Notes under the pieces: generated by a model
What the model saw: only the letters and a program-made list of their open reading frames with translations
The model's database searches: none
Told to the model about the DNA's origin: nothing
NCBI GenBank assembly: GCA_963760985.1
Contig: CAVXFM010000010.1
Span: 372,001-436,000 of the forward strand
Source of the DNA: JACRDG01 sp963760985
GTDB lineage: Bacteria > Desulfobacterota > Desulfomonilia > Desulfomonilales > Desulfomonilaceae
DNA: 64,000 nucleotides
Reading direction: 5' to 3'
Translations under genes and position numbers: made by a program
Part shown: positions 51,876 through 61,317 of the stretch, in pieces
Numbering within the stretch: position 1 is the stretch's first letter
Layout: each line of letters opens with the position of its first letter

Positions 51876-53832
51876 ATGAGCCAGCCGCTACGAGTGTTGA
51901 TCGTAGAGGATTCGGAAGACGACGCACTGCTGCTCGTTCGGCAGTTGCGCCGAGGAGGGTACGATCCTACTTTTGAACGAGTGGACACACCTGCAACCAT
52001 GCGAGCCGCGCTGGAATCGCATACGTGGGACGCGGTGATTTCAGATTACGTGATGCCCTTGTTTAGCGCATATACCGCGCTCGAATATGTTGCGGGAAAA
52101 GGATCTCGACCTCCCGTTCATCGTCGTGTCGGGAGCTATAGGCGAAGAGACTGCCGTTGCGGCCATGAAGTCCGGCGTGCATGACTACATCATGAAGGAC
52201 AACCTCAAGCGGCTCGTTCCCGCGATCGAACGGGAACTCCGCGAGGCAGAGGGGCGCAGGGAGCGCAGACGTGCCCAGCAAGCGCTCGCAGAAAGCGAGG
52301 AACGCTATCGATCTCTTGTCGAGAATCTTGACATGGGGATCACGTTGATAGACCCGGATTTCACCGTGGTGATGCTCAACGCAGCAAGGGCAAAGATGAT
52401 CGTTGCCCCAGAGACTCATGGTATCGGTCAAAAATGTTTCCGCACGCTGGAGAATCGAGGTACCGTGTGCCCGCAGTGTCCTGCAGTCTCCGCAATGTCT
52501 ACAGGACAACCCGTGGAGGCGGACTGGGAAGGCGTGAGAAAAGGGGAATTTCGGGTCATGCGCATCCGGGCCTTTCCCACCTTTGCCCCTGACCGGTCGG
52601 TCACCGGTTGCATCGAAGTCATGGAAGATATCACCGTCCGTAAGCGCCTGGAACAACAACTCCGCCAAGCCGCACAGATGGAGGCCATTGGCAGGCTTGC
52701 CGGCGGGGTGGCTCACGACTTCAACAACCTCCTCACGGCCATGATCGGGTACTCGAACGTGTTGCTGCAGCAGATGGCCCAGGATAATCCGTACCGCGAC
52801 AAGGTGGTGCAGATCACGTACGCTGCGGAACGAGCCGCAGGCCTGACGCGACAGCTTCTGGCGTTCGGCCGCAAGCAAGTGCTGGACGTCAAGGTGCTGG
52901 ATTTGAATCCCGTGATCGCAAATTTCCAGAAGATGCTGCGCAGGCTCGTGGGTGAGGATGTGGATCTTACCACGGTTTTGTTGCCGTCCGTGGCCAGAGT
53001 CAAGGCGGACAGGAGTCAAATCGAACAAATACTGATGAATCTGTCGGTCAACGCGCGCGACGCGATGCCCCGAGGCGGCAGCCTGACGCTGTCCACCAGG
53101 GAGGTGATCCTGGACACAGAGTATGCGCGGATTCATCCGCATGTAGCTCCAGGACCGTACGTGGTGTTTTCGGTGAGCGATACGGGGACAGGAATGGATT
53201 TAGACACGGTGTCTCAAATCTTCGACCCGTTCTTCACCACCAAGGAAGAGGGCAAAGGAACAGGCCTGGGGCTGTCCACCGTGTACGGGATCGTCAAGCA
53301 GCATCAGGGCCACGTCTCCGTGGACAGTGAACCTGGGCAGGGCACGACGTTTCACGTATACTTGCCCATGTGCAGCGAAGCCCCGGATGAGGCCGAGGAT
53401 ATGGTCTCCATCGAGCCGCAGAGGGGTGGGGATGAGACGGTCATGGTCGTGGAAGACGAAGAAATCGTCCGGAATGTCGCGTGCGAAGTTCTGGAAATGC
53501 TCGGCTATACGGTGTTCTCTGCAGCTGAACCGGAGACAGCGTTGAAAATTAGCCAGCAACATCAAGGCCCCATACATCTCCTGCTGGCTGACGTGGTGCT
53601 GCCGAGGATGGACGGGGCAAGCTTATTCTCTCGTCTGTCATCCACGCGGTCGGAGACAAGAGTCCTGTACGTGTCCGGATATCCGGAGAGATCGTTCATT
53701 CGCCGCGGAGTGCTGACTCCCGGAACGGATTTCCTGCAAAAACCTTTCTCCTTCGAGAGCCTGGGGCACAAGGTGAGGGAAGTCCTGGACAAACCCATGA
53801 ACCCCGTGGTGCAGGGCTCGCACATGGGGTGA
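51876..53832 (+). CDS. Receiver-PAS-histidine kinase-receiver, one frameshift
   Basis: 651 aa when restored. An N-terminal receiver (VLIVEDSEDDALLLVRQLRR; AVISDYVMP) is followed by a PAS (~150-260) with a CPQCPAV cysteine pair, HisKA (QMEAIGRLAGGVAHDFNNLL), HATPase (NLSVNARDAMPRGG, DTGTGM, GTGLGLSTVYG) and a C-terminal receiver (LLLADVVLPRMDG; FLQKPFS). The frame breaks at ~52087 inside receiver 1; removing one base joins YTALE to MLREKDLDLPFIVVSG. It starts 10 bases after the Rcp1-like gene, forming a three-gene operon with the kinase at 49227. The cysteine pair suggests a redox or metal input. Confidence 0.86.
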
Positions 53833-54096
53833 GCAGGCCTGTGGACTCAGTACACACAGGCTCCTGTGGGGGCGTCAGAGAATGATAGTGAGCCCCATTG
53901 CGATTCGCTGCAACCATCGGGAACGGCTTTAGGTGGACCACACCGCTCAGCTTGCCGCGGATTATGGGCTTTTGGCACGCCGGATAGTGAAGCGCCGGTC
54001 GGTATGACCCACCAGACGGTAAGGCTCGGTTCGGTCTTCACTATGCCGCGATTTTTAAGGCGCTTCACTATACATCCTATGAACGGTGGAAGGACT

Positions 54097-54582
54097 ATGC
54101 AAGGCAAACGCTGCGAAGAAACTCGAATGATTATGGCGGTTCAGATGAATCCCGAGGACGCGAACCCGTGGGGAAACGTCCACGGCGGCGTGATCATGAA
54201 ATATATTGATACGGCTGCCGGGGTGGTGGCCCATCGGCATGCGAGACGCAACTCGGTCACCGCGTCGATAGACCGGCTGGATTTCCATCACCCGGTCTAT
54301 GTGGGAGACTTGCTCATACTCAAAGCAAGTCTGAATTGGGCGGGCAGAACCTCCATGGAAGTGGGTGTGCGTGTGGAAGCCGAGAACTTGTTTACTGGCG
54401 AGATTAGGCACACCGCGTCGGCATATCTTACGTTTGTCGCCCTGGGAGAAAACAAGAGGCCAGAGGAAATACCCCCATTGATCGTGGAGACCGCGGACGA
54501 GAACCGACGCAACTGCGAAGCGCAACAGCGGCGAGACATACGCATGGATCAGAGAAGGCGAGAGCGTGCATGTAAGGCCTAG
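54097..54582 (+). CDS. Hotdog-fold acyl-CoA thioesterase (YciA/BFIT type)
   Basis: 161 aa from the ATG preceded by GGAAGGACT. It has the hotdog signature NPWGNVHGGVIMKYIDTAAG with the catalytic Asp/Gly arrangement (N-x-x-GN-x-HGG-x-x-M-x-x-x-D), then VTASIDRLDFHHPVYVGDLL and a C-terminal basic tail. It hydrolyses acyl-CoA thioesters; the chain specificity cannot be told. It lies between two signalling blocks without close partners. Confidence 0.88.
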   Translation: MQGKRCEETRMIMAVQMNPEDANPWGNVHGGVIMKYIDTAAGVVAHRHARRNSVTASIDRLDFHHPVYVGDLLILKASLNWAGRTSMEVGVRVEAENLFTGEIRHTASAYLTFVALGENKRPEEIPPLIVETADENRRNCEAQQRRDIRMDQRRRERACKA

Positions 54583-54741
54583 TGCATCTCTTCGCCATTC
54601 GCGTGCCGCGCGCGGCAGAATCGGCAAGAGCCCTTGCCTGTGGGGGAATGGCAAGAATGACTCGTGAAATCGTGGACAAGAACAAGCGGATAGGCAGTCA
54701 GACCACATGACGGGAACCACGTGCTCCGGGCACGACGACAG

Positions 54742-56685
54742 ATGTCTCACATGCGCAAGAAACCAAGAATTCTCATCGTGGAAGACGAAAGAATCGTCGC
54801 CATGGATCTGGAGCAAGCTCTGACCGAATTCGGATTCGCGGTCATGGGAATGGTGAGCAACGGGAAAGATGCGATCGCACGGGTACGTGAGAACCCTCCC
54901 GAGCTGGTGCTGATGGACATCATGCTGGAAGGGCAAATTGACGGGATTGAAACCGCCCGACAGATACGGTCCGTACATGATATCCCCGTGGTGTATCTCT
55001 CTGCTCATGCAGACGCGAGACTTACGGAAAAAGCCAAGATCACCGAGCCTTATGCGTACCTCGTGAAACCCTACACACCACGGGAATTGCGCGCGTCCAT
55101 TGAAATGGCTTTGTACAAGCATGAGCTTGAGGTGCAGTTGCGGAGAAGCGAAGAACTGTTTCGGTTGCTCTTTGACAAGGCTCCGCTTCCGTACCAGTCT
55201 CTGGATGCGGAAGGCCGATTCCTCGAGGTGAATTCCTCATGGCTGGAAACACTGGGCTATGAGAGAGAGGAAGTCATCGGGAAATGGTTCGGAGATTTTC
55301 TCTCCCCGGCCTGCGAGTCCTTGTTCAAAGAGCGGTTCCCTTCCTTCAAGGCCAGGGGGGAGACCCATGACGTGCAGTTCGAGATGAAGAAGAAGGACGG
55401 AACACCGATGCTGGCCGCGTTCGATGGCACCACATCGCACACTGCTGACGGGTCCTTCAGAAGGACGCACTGCATCTTTCGGGACATTACGCACACAAAG
55501 AAGGTCGAAGATACGCGGATTCAACACGAGCGGCTCTTGGCAGTAGGCGAACTCGCAGGAGGAGTGGCGCACAATTTCAACAACTTGCTGCAAGTTATCA
55601 TCGCGGGTGTCCAGACCACTTTAATGAGCCTGGAATCGGGAAAGACCGCTGACGTGGTGGGCAATCTTGCTCAGGTCGTCGACACCGCTCGCTCCGGAGC
55701 TGAGACGGTGAAACGTCTCCAGAGTTTTGCACGGGTTCGATCCCTTGACGGCACGGGAAAGGCTGGCCTATGTGACCTGACCGACATTGCCAAAGAGGCG
55801 ATCCAGATGGCCACCATATGGTGGGACAGCATTTCGGGCAACCCTACTTCCCGCATCGAGGTGATCACCTCGCTCGGCCAGGGGTGCACCGCATGGGGAA
55901 GAGATGACGAATTGTTCGAGGCGCTCCTTCACCTACTCAAAAACGCTGCGGAAGCCCTGCCCGACGGCGGAGTGATACAGGTGAGTACTTACGTGCAGAA
56001 CGACCTCGTCGTGTGTACGGTCAGAGACTACGGGGTGGGAATTGCCCCGGAGCACCTCGGGAAGATTCTTGAACCGTTCTTCACCACCAAGGGGTTCCAA
56101 AGAGCGGGAATGGGGCTTTCCTGCAGTTACGGGATCATCAAGAGACACGGCGGAACCACTACGGTCGAGAGTGCACCCGGCCAGGGCACCTGCGTCACGT
56201 TAACCTTGCCTCACGCGGTTGCCTCGGAAGTTCGCAACGAATCTCCAGAGGCCTTGGCGGCATCGGAGGAGTTGACCGTCCTTGTCATCGACGATCTGCC
56301 CGTGGTAGCACATATGCTCCAAAAAGGATTGTCCAGTTGTGGCCAAAAGGTCTTGACGGCTCGATCCGGATCGGATGGAATGCAGATTTATCGCACCACG
56401 TCGGTAGACGCGGTAATTTGTGACATGGGCATGCCTGGCATGAATGGATGGGAAGTGGGGAGGCAAATCAAGGCCATGTGTGAGGAACGCTGCGTCGCAA
56501 AGACGCCCTTTATCCTGCTTACCGGTTGGGGAGATCAGGAAGAGGAATCGGAAAGGGTCGGTGAATGCGGAGTGGATATGGTGATTCAGAAACCGATTGA
56601 TATTACAAGAATTCTTGGTGTGGTTCGCGATGTCGTCAACCACGCGAAATCACAGGAACCCGCGGGGAAGAACCATGCCTCGTAG
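54742..56685 (+). CDS. Receiver-PAS-histidine kinase-receiver
   Basis: 647 aa from the ATG at 54742 (54751 is equally possible; there is no strong ribosome site). Receiver 1 (ILIVEDERIVAMDLEQAL; LVLMDIMLEGQIDG; YLVKPYT) is of the same subtype as that at 18875. PAS (~140-255), HisKA (LLAVGELAGGVAHNFNNLLQ, phospho-His in AHNFNN where D is more usual), HATPase (LLKNAAEALPDGG, DYGVGI, GMGLSCSYGI) and receiver 2 (AVICDMGMPGMNG; VIQKPID) follow. The stop overlaps the GDP-fucose synthase start by 11 bases. Intact frame. Confidence 0.9.
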   Translation: MSHMRKKPRILIVEDERIVAMDLEQALTEFGFAVMGMVSNGKDAIARVRENPPELVLMDIMLEGQIDGIETARQIRSVHDIPVVYLSAHADARLTEKAKITEPYAYLVKPYTPRELRASIEMALYKHELEVQLRRSEELFRLLFDKAPLPYQSLDAEGRFLEVNSSWLETLGYEREEVIGKWFGDFLSPACESLFKERFPSFKARGETHDVQFEMKKKDGTPMLAAFDGTTSHTADGSFRRTHCIFRDITHTKKVEDTRIQHERLLAVGELAGGVAHNFNNLLQVIIAGVQTTLMSLESGKTADVVGNLAQVVDTARSGAETVKRLQSFARVRSLDGTGKAGLCDLTDIAKEAIQMATIWWDSISGNPTSRIEVITSLGQGCTAWGRDDELFEALLHLLKNAAEALPDGGVIQVSTYVQNDLVVCTVRDYGVGIAPEHLGKILEPFFTTKGFQRAGMGLSCSYGIIKRHGGTTTVESAPGQGTCVTLTLPHAVASEVRNESPEALAASEELTVLVIDDLPVVAHMLQKGLSSCGQKVLTARSGSDGMQIYRTTSVDAVICDMGMPGMNGWEVGRQIKAMCEERCVAKTPFILLTGWGDQEEESERVGECGVDMVIQKPIDITRILGVVRDVVNHAKSQEPAGKNHAS

Positions 56686-57655
56686 CGTGCTCGTGCGGCA
56701 GGGCGATCCCGCTGCAACGAGAGTCTTTGTAGCTGGTTCCACTGGAATGGTCGGTCTGGCCTTGTGCAGACGGTTGGCGGACGCGGGATATACTCTGGTT
56801 CAATCGCCTTCCCGCGTGGACTTGAGAGATCAAAGGGCCGCTCAACGGCTCCTGGAGGAGCTCAGCCCGGATTGGGTGTTTCTTGCCGCAGCCAAGGTGG
56901 GGGGCATTTACGCGAATAACGTCTATCCTGCCGAATTCATTTATGACAACCTGATGATCCAAACCAATGTCATGCACGCAGCCTTCCTCACCCGCGTCAA
57001 GAAACTGCTCTTTCTCGGAAGCTCGTGCATCTATCCAAAGTTTGCCCCACAACCCATGAAAGAAGAATGTCTGCTGTCAGGGCCGCTCGAACCTACCAAC
57101 GAACCCTATGCGGTGGCCAAGATCGCGGGCATTGTGATGGCCCACAGTTACAATCGTCAATACGGGACCGATTACTCTTGCGTGATGCCCACCAACCTCT
57201 ACGGTCCCCACGATAATTTCGACCTTCAGTCCGGCCACGTGATTGCAGCGCTCTTGAGAAAAACCCACGAAGCCAAAGCGTCTCAATCGGGTTTCGTTGA
57301 GATCTGGGGAACCGGTAATCCCCGTCGCGAGTTTCTCCACGTAGATGACCTTGCTGATGCGTGTGTGTTCCTCATGGAGCGGCCGGGTCGAGTGGACCTG
57401 GTCAATATAGGCTGGGGAACGGACATTTCCGTTCGCGAATTGGCCACGGTCATCAGGGACGTGGTGGGCTATGGGGGCCGGATGCTGTTCAACCCTGACA
57501 TGCCTGATGGCACACCTCAGAAACTGCTCGATGTGACCCGTCTCGAAGCCTTGGGCTGGACGCCGTCGATCACTCTCCGAGAGGGTCTCCGCACCACATA
57601 TCGATGGTATCTGGAGAATCCGGACAAGATTGTAGCCAAAGGCAGAAGAGGCTAG
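56675..57655 (+). CDS. fcl: GDP-L-fucose synthase
   Basis: 326 aa, extended SDR. NAD(P)-binding GSTGMVGLALCRRL at ~20, AAKVGGIYANNVYPAEFIYD, the active-site GSSCIYPKFAPQPM, the catalytic YAVAK pair and the substrate loop REFLHVDDLADA are all characteristic of GDP-4-keto-6-deoxymannose epimerase/reductase. It makes GDP-fucose for surface polysaccharide. The partner GDP-mannose dehydratase (gmd) is not in the window. The start at 56675 overlaps the preceding kinase stop. Confidence 0.92.
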   Translation: MPRSVLVRQGDPAATRVFVAGSTGMVGLALCRRLADAGYTLVQSPSRVDLRDQRAAQRLLEELSPDWVFLAAAKVGGIYANNVYPAEFIYDNLMIQTNVMHAAFLTRVKKLLFLGSSCIYPKFAPQPMKEECLLSGPLEPTNEPYAVAKIAGIVMAHSYNRQYGTDYSCVMPTNLYGPHDNFDLQSGHVIAALLRKTHEAKASQSGFVEIWGTGNPRREFLHVDDLADACVFLMERPGRVDLVNIGWGTDISVRELATVIRDVVGYGGRMLFNPDMPDGTPQKLLDVTRLEALGWTPSITLREGLRTTYRWYLENPDKIVAKGRRG

Positions 57656-57661
57656 CAGGCT

Positions 57662-57780
57662 GTTGCGGCGCGCAATGCTTTCCCGACAACGTGCCACGAT
57701 GGACTCGGTTCGCGCCAAACCACGGAAACAGAACCAACCGAGGCCTAAGTGCTTTATGGCGCAAATACGGTCGCACGTTC
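57662..57780 (-). repeat. Possible repeat family R3, reversed copy c
   Basis: Read on the - strand, the segment ends GGCACGTTGTCGGGAAAGCA, then TTGCGCGCCGCAAC. This resembles the ends of R3 copies a (TTTCGGGAAGGCATTGC) and b (GGGGAAAGCCTTGCGTGCGG, then CAAC). The upstream half is only weakly similar. Non-coding. Confidence 0.35.
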
Positions 57781-57801
57781 CGCCACCCAGTATGAGGCTA
57801 G

Positions 57802-57870
57802 CCCGGACGTTACACGTCCGGGAATCCAAGTAGGAGCCTCCCAATGAACCCCGGACGTATAACGTCCGGG
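57802..57870. repeat. Pair of identical 9-bp-stem hairpins
   Basis: CCCGGACGT-TAC-ACGTCCGGG at 57802-57822 and CCCGGACGT-ATA-ACGTCCGGG at 57850-57870 have the same perfect stem with different loops, 27 bases apart. They lie between convergent fcl and the CPBP protease gene, so they may act as a bidirectional terminator-like or REP-type pair. The rest of the ~415-base gap holds no gene. Confidence 0.6.
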
Positions 57871-58070
57871 CCATCCGTGGTCCCAAGAATATGTGACCGT
57901 ATTTAGGAAACGGAGCACTAAATATGTCCGTCTCCCTGGCTCGCCCTTTCCGTAAGCACGCGGGAAGCGAGCCTCACATGGAGAGCGGTCGTCTTTGCAG
58001 GGCTGTTTTTGCGTCCCGCGTGTGTACCTTTGGTGTCTTTGCCGGACACGGATCTTTGGCTGCCCGCGGA

Positions 58071-58977
58071 CTACTGCTCAACGGGGGTGATCGCCCTGCC
58101 CTGACGGAACATGACCACGGAGAAAACGAGCACCATCATCGCGAAGTACACGAGATTGTTCCACGGATCCAAGACGGAGCAATAGAAGATGGACTCGGTC
58201 GGCATCACGGAGTTTTCATAGTTGGTGAACAACGCGGAGAACAGACACGTGGCAGCGTGGATCCCTAATGCGTATTCCAGACTGTTGCTCTTCAACGTGA
58301 CACACGCGAGAAAGAAACCCACGCCGAAATAGTATACGGCCATGGGGATGAATCCCGACACCACCTCCGGGTTGGTCAGGTGTGGCGCCATGAAGAGCAG
58401 CCCGATGGTCGTTGCAAGAATGAAGGTATTTCGCGTGAAAAGTCCCAGCCCTTGCATGATGTACCCGCGAAAGAAACAACTCCTCTGCAGTGGTCTGGAG
58501 CGGGGTAAGAACCAGGGCTATGGGCACGAAGATCAGGAAACGCAGGGGATGCAGTGTGAGCTTGTACGTGGACGGGTGAAGCGCGTAGTCAATGAGGGTA
58601 GTCACCGCGCACAGGCCGAACCACAGCACGAAACTGCCTGCCATCCCATCCCAGCGGATGCGGTCTCGCGGAGTGATAAGGCTGAGAAATTGGCGCTTGT
58701 GCACGTACCGTATGACCAGGAACAGCACCACCACCATGATCGCGTGCCCGAGATTGAACGCGATGTAGCTGATAATAGGATCAAGTCCCTTGATCGATTT
58801 GGTGGCAGCATCGATGTAGGTATTCGGATCGTTGTCCAATATCACCCAGAACACGAGCACCATGCCAAGAGAAAAACCACTTCCCACCCATGCCACCAAA
58901 ACGACGCATACGCCGAGTACCCAGCGCCACCACTGGTTCTTTCCTTGCCGAGCCAAGTCAATGAAGTCGTACCCCAT
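58071..58977 (-). CDS. CPBP-family intramembrane metalloprotease, one frameshift
   Basis: 301 aa when restored, with about seven hydrophobic helices. The CPBP/CAAX-protease motifs are present: EEL-F-x-RGY at the break (~residue 172), a histidine in LLFMAPHLTNPE and a third motif GIHAATCLFS. The frame breaks at 58466-58475; one extra base in TTTCTTTCGC separates AEELF from RGYIMQGLGL. These enzymes cleave or bind membrane substrates such as prenylated proteins or bacteriocins; no substrate gene is adjacent. Confidence 0.82.
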
Positions 58978-59043
58978 CCTATCCGTATCCTGGTAAGCCT
59001 GTATCGCTCTCCTCCCGCTTCGCTTTCACACAAGTAAGACCGT

Positions 59044-59154
59044 AGGGCCGGGGTTCAGCCAAGCGAATTGATGAGAGGACTTTGCACCGTCCGTACTGAG
59101 GATTTCCCGCCTGGAACCTGAACCAACTCATGCACGCAAAGGCGAACCCATATC
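59044..59154 (+). repeat. Repeat family R2, diverged copy 3
   Basis: AGGGCCGGGG...AGCGAATTGATGAGAGG...CACCGTCCGTACTGAGG...TTCCC...AACC follows the same order of blocks as copies 1 and 2, with about half of the bases shared. An inner GGAC/GTCC stem replaces ACGG/CCGT. It occupies the short gap between the CPBP gene start and the end of the UPF0261 gene. Assignment to the family is tentative. Confidence 0.4.
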
Positions 59155-60376
59155 ACACTCCCCGACGTTTCATCAGTCGGTCGAGCTCGGAAACCGCCGC
59201 GGCCGCGCAGGCCTCGTCATTGATGTGCGCATCCACTTCCTGCACCTTGACTTGTTCGTGGAGCAGCGCCTTCAATTCCGTTACAAAGGCCTGATTGATA
59301 TCAGGCTCGTAAAGAGGGCCGGTAAGCGTGTCCGCTTCCGACCATCCTCTGAGGGGAATCAGCAACGAGACAGGCCCTTTGGCGCGGTTCAGTTTCTCTG
59401 CAATGGTACGAGCCAGTTGCAGCACGTCCTCTTGGCTGGTGCGTACGCCGGACCTGAAATCATACCAGAAGACTTTACGGCCCTTCACTGCTACGGGCAT
59501 CGTCTCCAAAGAATTGAATTCCAGCACAATGCAATCCAACCCTCCGGGGACGATCACCTGCGGGATACCCCTTTTACTTGCCGATTCCAACCTCCCAGGC
59601 CCGATGCCGCCGCAGTACCCTCCGTATAGCTCATCCGCGAACTCGTGAAGCGCATAATCCACCACCCCATCGATGAGGCCCTGATCTATGAGATCCTCCA
59701 AGGCCATGCCGCCGGTGCCGTTGGCATGGAACGGAGCCACTTCATAACCGAGATTCTCCAGCAAGTTTTTGACACGCATCGCTCCCTCGGTAATGAACCC
59801 GAATGAGGTGAGACCGATGATTGCCTTCTCCGGGACAATCTTGCCGCAAGTCCTGGTCATGCCCGCAATGGCCGATGCCGCGTTGGTGAGGATGCGTATG
59901 CTGATGGAATTGAGGCCAAGCACGTCGATCACAGAGTGCATGACCGTGATATCCTTGGTACTGATGAGCTGACTCATGTCTCTGGATGCGACAGTTGAGA
60001 CCATCAGCTTCGGCACCCCGAGAGGTAAGCTACGCATGACACCCATACCGATGTGGGTTCCGGTTCCACCGCCGACAGAAATAATCCCGGAAAGCCTCTC
60101 CTGGTCGTACAAAACCCGTACCACCGACGAGGCTCCCTGGGTCATCGTCTCAACCGCAAGCCGCCTGTCCTTTGCCTCCAGAACTGCCTCGATTGTGGAA
60201 CCTGCCGCGTGCGCCACCGTTTCCCGGGTAACATCCGCGGAGATCGTGGGAGGATGGAGCGTGCCCACATCTACCACGATCGTGGAACATCCATCGCACT
60301 CCAGACGTTGTTTGAGAAATCCGACTTCGTCACCTTTGGTATCGAGCGTTCCGACTATGACGACGTAAACGGGCAT
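59153..60376 (-). CDS. Tm-1-like ATP-binding (UPF0261) family protein
   Basis: 407 aa from the ATG preceded by AGAGGTG. The N-terminal domain begins YVVIVGTLDTKGDEVGFLKQ, the family hallmark, and contains the glycine-rich loop SVGGGTGTHIG. The C-terminal domain has LTSFGFITEGAMRVKNLLE and FHANGTGGMALEDL. Related plant Tm-1 binds ATP and a viral protein; bacterial members often neighbour TIM-barrel lyase-like genes and have unproven functions. No such partner is adjacent here. The function is therefore left open. Confidence 0.88.
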   Translation of the reverse strand: MPVYVVIVGTLDTKGDEVGFLKQRLECDGCSTIVVDVGTLHPPTISADVTRETVAHAAGSTIEAVLEAKDRRLAVETMTQGASSVVRVLYDQERLSGIISVGGGTGTHIGMGVMRSLPLGVPKLMVSTVASRDMSQLISTKDITVMHSVIDVLGLNSISIRILTNAASAIAGMTRTCGKIVPEKAIIGLTSFGFITEGAMRVKNLLENLGYEVAPFHANGTGGMALEDLIDQGLIDGVVDYALHEFADELYGGYCGGIGPGRLESASKRGIPQVIVPGGLDCIVLEFNSLETMPVAVKGRKVFWYDFRSGVRTSQEDVLQLARTIAEKLNRAKGPVSLLIPLRGWSEADTLTGPLYEPDINQAFVTELKALLHEQVKVQEVDAHINDEACAAAAVSELDRLMKRRGV

Positions 60377-60592
60377 GATCACCTCTTCTTCCCGGGGAAT
60401 GGGACCTTACAGGCCCTTGGCACTACCTCGTACATGAGTAGCATCGCTCTGCACCGAGACCCTTGGAGATATCTCGGCCTTTGCACCCGCGCATGAGTCT
60501 CTACTCAAGGGCATGGAGAATGACATCACTCTCCGCTGCCCGTGCGGTAACTGGCGGACTAAGCTGCTCCGCATCCTGACTGACTGCCGGGT

Positions 60593-60799
60593 TCATGGAC
60601 GCACCGACTGCCGCCGCGTCCCCTGGAACGGACTGTGAGGGGGCGCAAGCCTAACCCCCTGCAGTGCGACGGACCCAGGAGCAGATGCTTTGAGCAAGGC
60701 TTCGAATTGGTGCGCACGCATTTGTGCTTGACCGATTGTCAGTAGGGACATGTGTCCTTCATAATCAGCCAATGGAACGTCAAGCCAGGGATTGCTCAT
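60593..60799 (-). pseudogene. 5' remnant of a SAM-dependent methyltransferase gene
   Basis: MSNPWLDVPLADYEGHMSLL, then IGQAQMRAHQFEALLKASAP, then GSVALQG matches the N-terminus of a class I methyltransferase family (NPWLDIPLxDYExHM...VGQxxxL), in which LGCAGGNG should follow. Here the sequence degenerates into GVRLAPPHS and stops after 68 residues. Neither other frame supplies the SAM-binding motif. It is therefore a truncated gene within a ~940-base stretch that otherwise has no genes. Confidence 0.5.
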
Positions 60800-61317
60800 A
60801 CTAAGTCCACGGGGCCGCTTGGCTGTTGTTCTCCGGACTTCCGCGGCGGTCTTGCCATTTCGGACGTCTTGGGGTACGCGAGGGATCAGGGGATGGTGAC
60901 CGTGACTCCGAAAAGGCCCCCCTGTAGTCCTCCGCAATGCCCAAAGGAGGCAAAACCGTCGTCACGTTGCTGAAAAAGCATGCAGTCGCCAGCTGCAGAG
61001 CGTACCTCACCCCGGCCGACTCCGTCAATCATTTTTCAGCTCTGTGCTCGGTACGTGGGACGCAGACGCGGCCATGTGCGTGCAAGCCACACGCCTACGC
61101 CTTGTGAAAGGACCGTGTCATCGCGATTCGCTCGTGCTTTTGGACGATGGCGGAAGGTCGGATAAACGAAGACTCGACCGCTTTGCAGCAATCGCGGTGA
61201 CACGGGATCTGCCTACTCCACAGAAGAATCACACAGAAGATATGGGGGCAACCAGGAGAAGACTCTCGCTCCAACCTTGTGGAGACGTGGGATGCGCACG
61301 CTATTGGCCGTGGTACG
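60800..61317. other. Intergenic region, no gene recognised
   Basis: About 520 bases between the methyltransferase remnant and the LysR gene end. A 107-aa open frame crosses it on the + strand but has no ribosome site or family resemblance. Confidence 0.4.

Noticed and set aside
4300..60400. Programmed -1/+1 frameshifting as the cause of the split genes
   Set aside because: There are no shared slippery heptamers followed by a pseudoknot; breaks occur in mixed directions and at GTAC or short G/C runs across unrelated genes.
60513..60641. A 42-codon frame with Cys-x-Cys (LRCPCGNWRTK)
   Set aside because: There is no ribosome site, the composition is odd, and it lies next to a degraded methyltransferase; too short to support.
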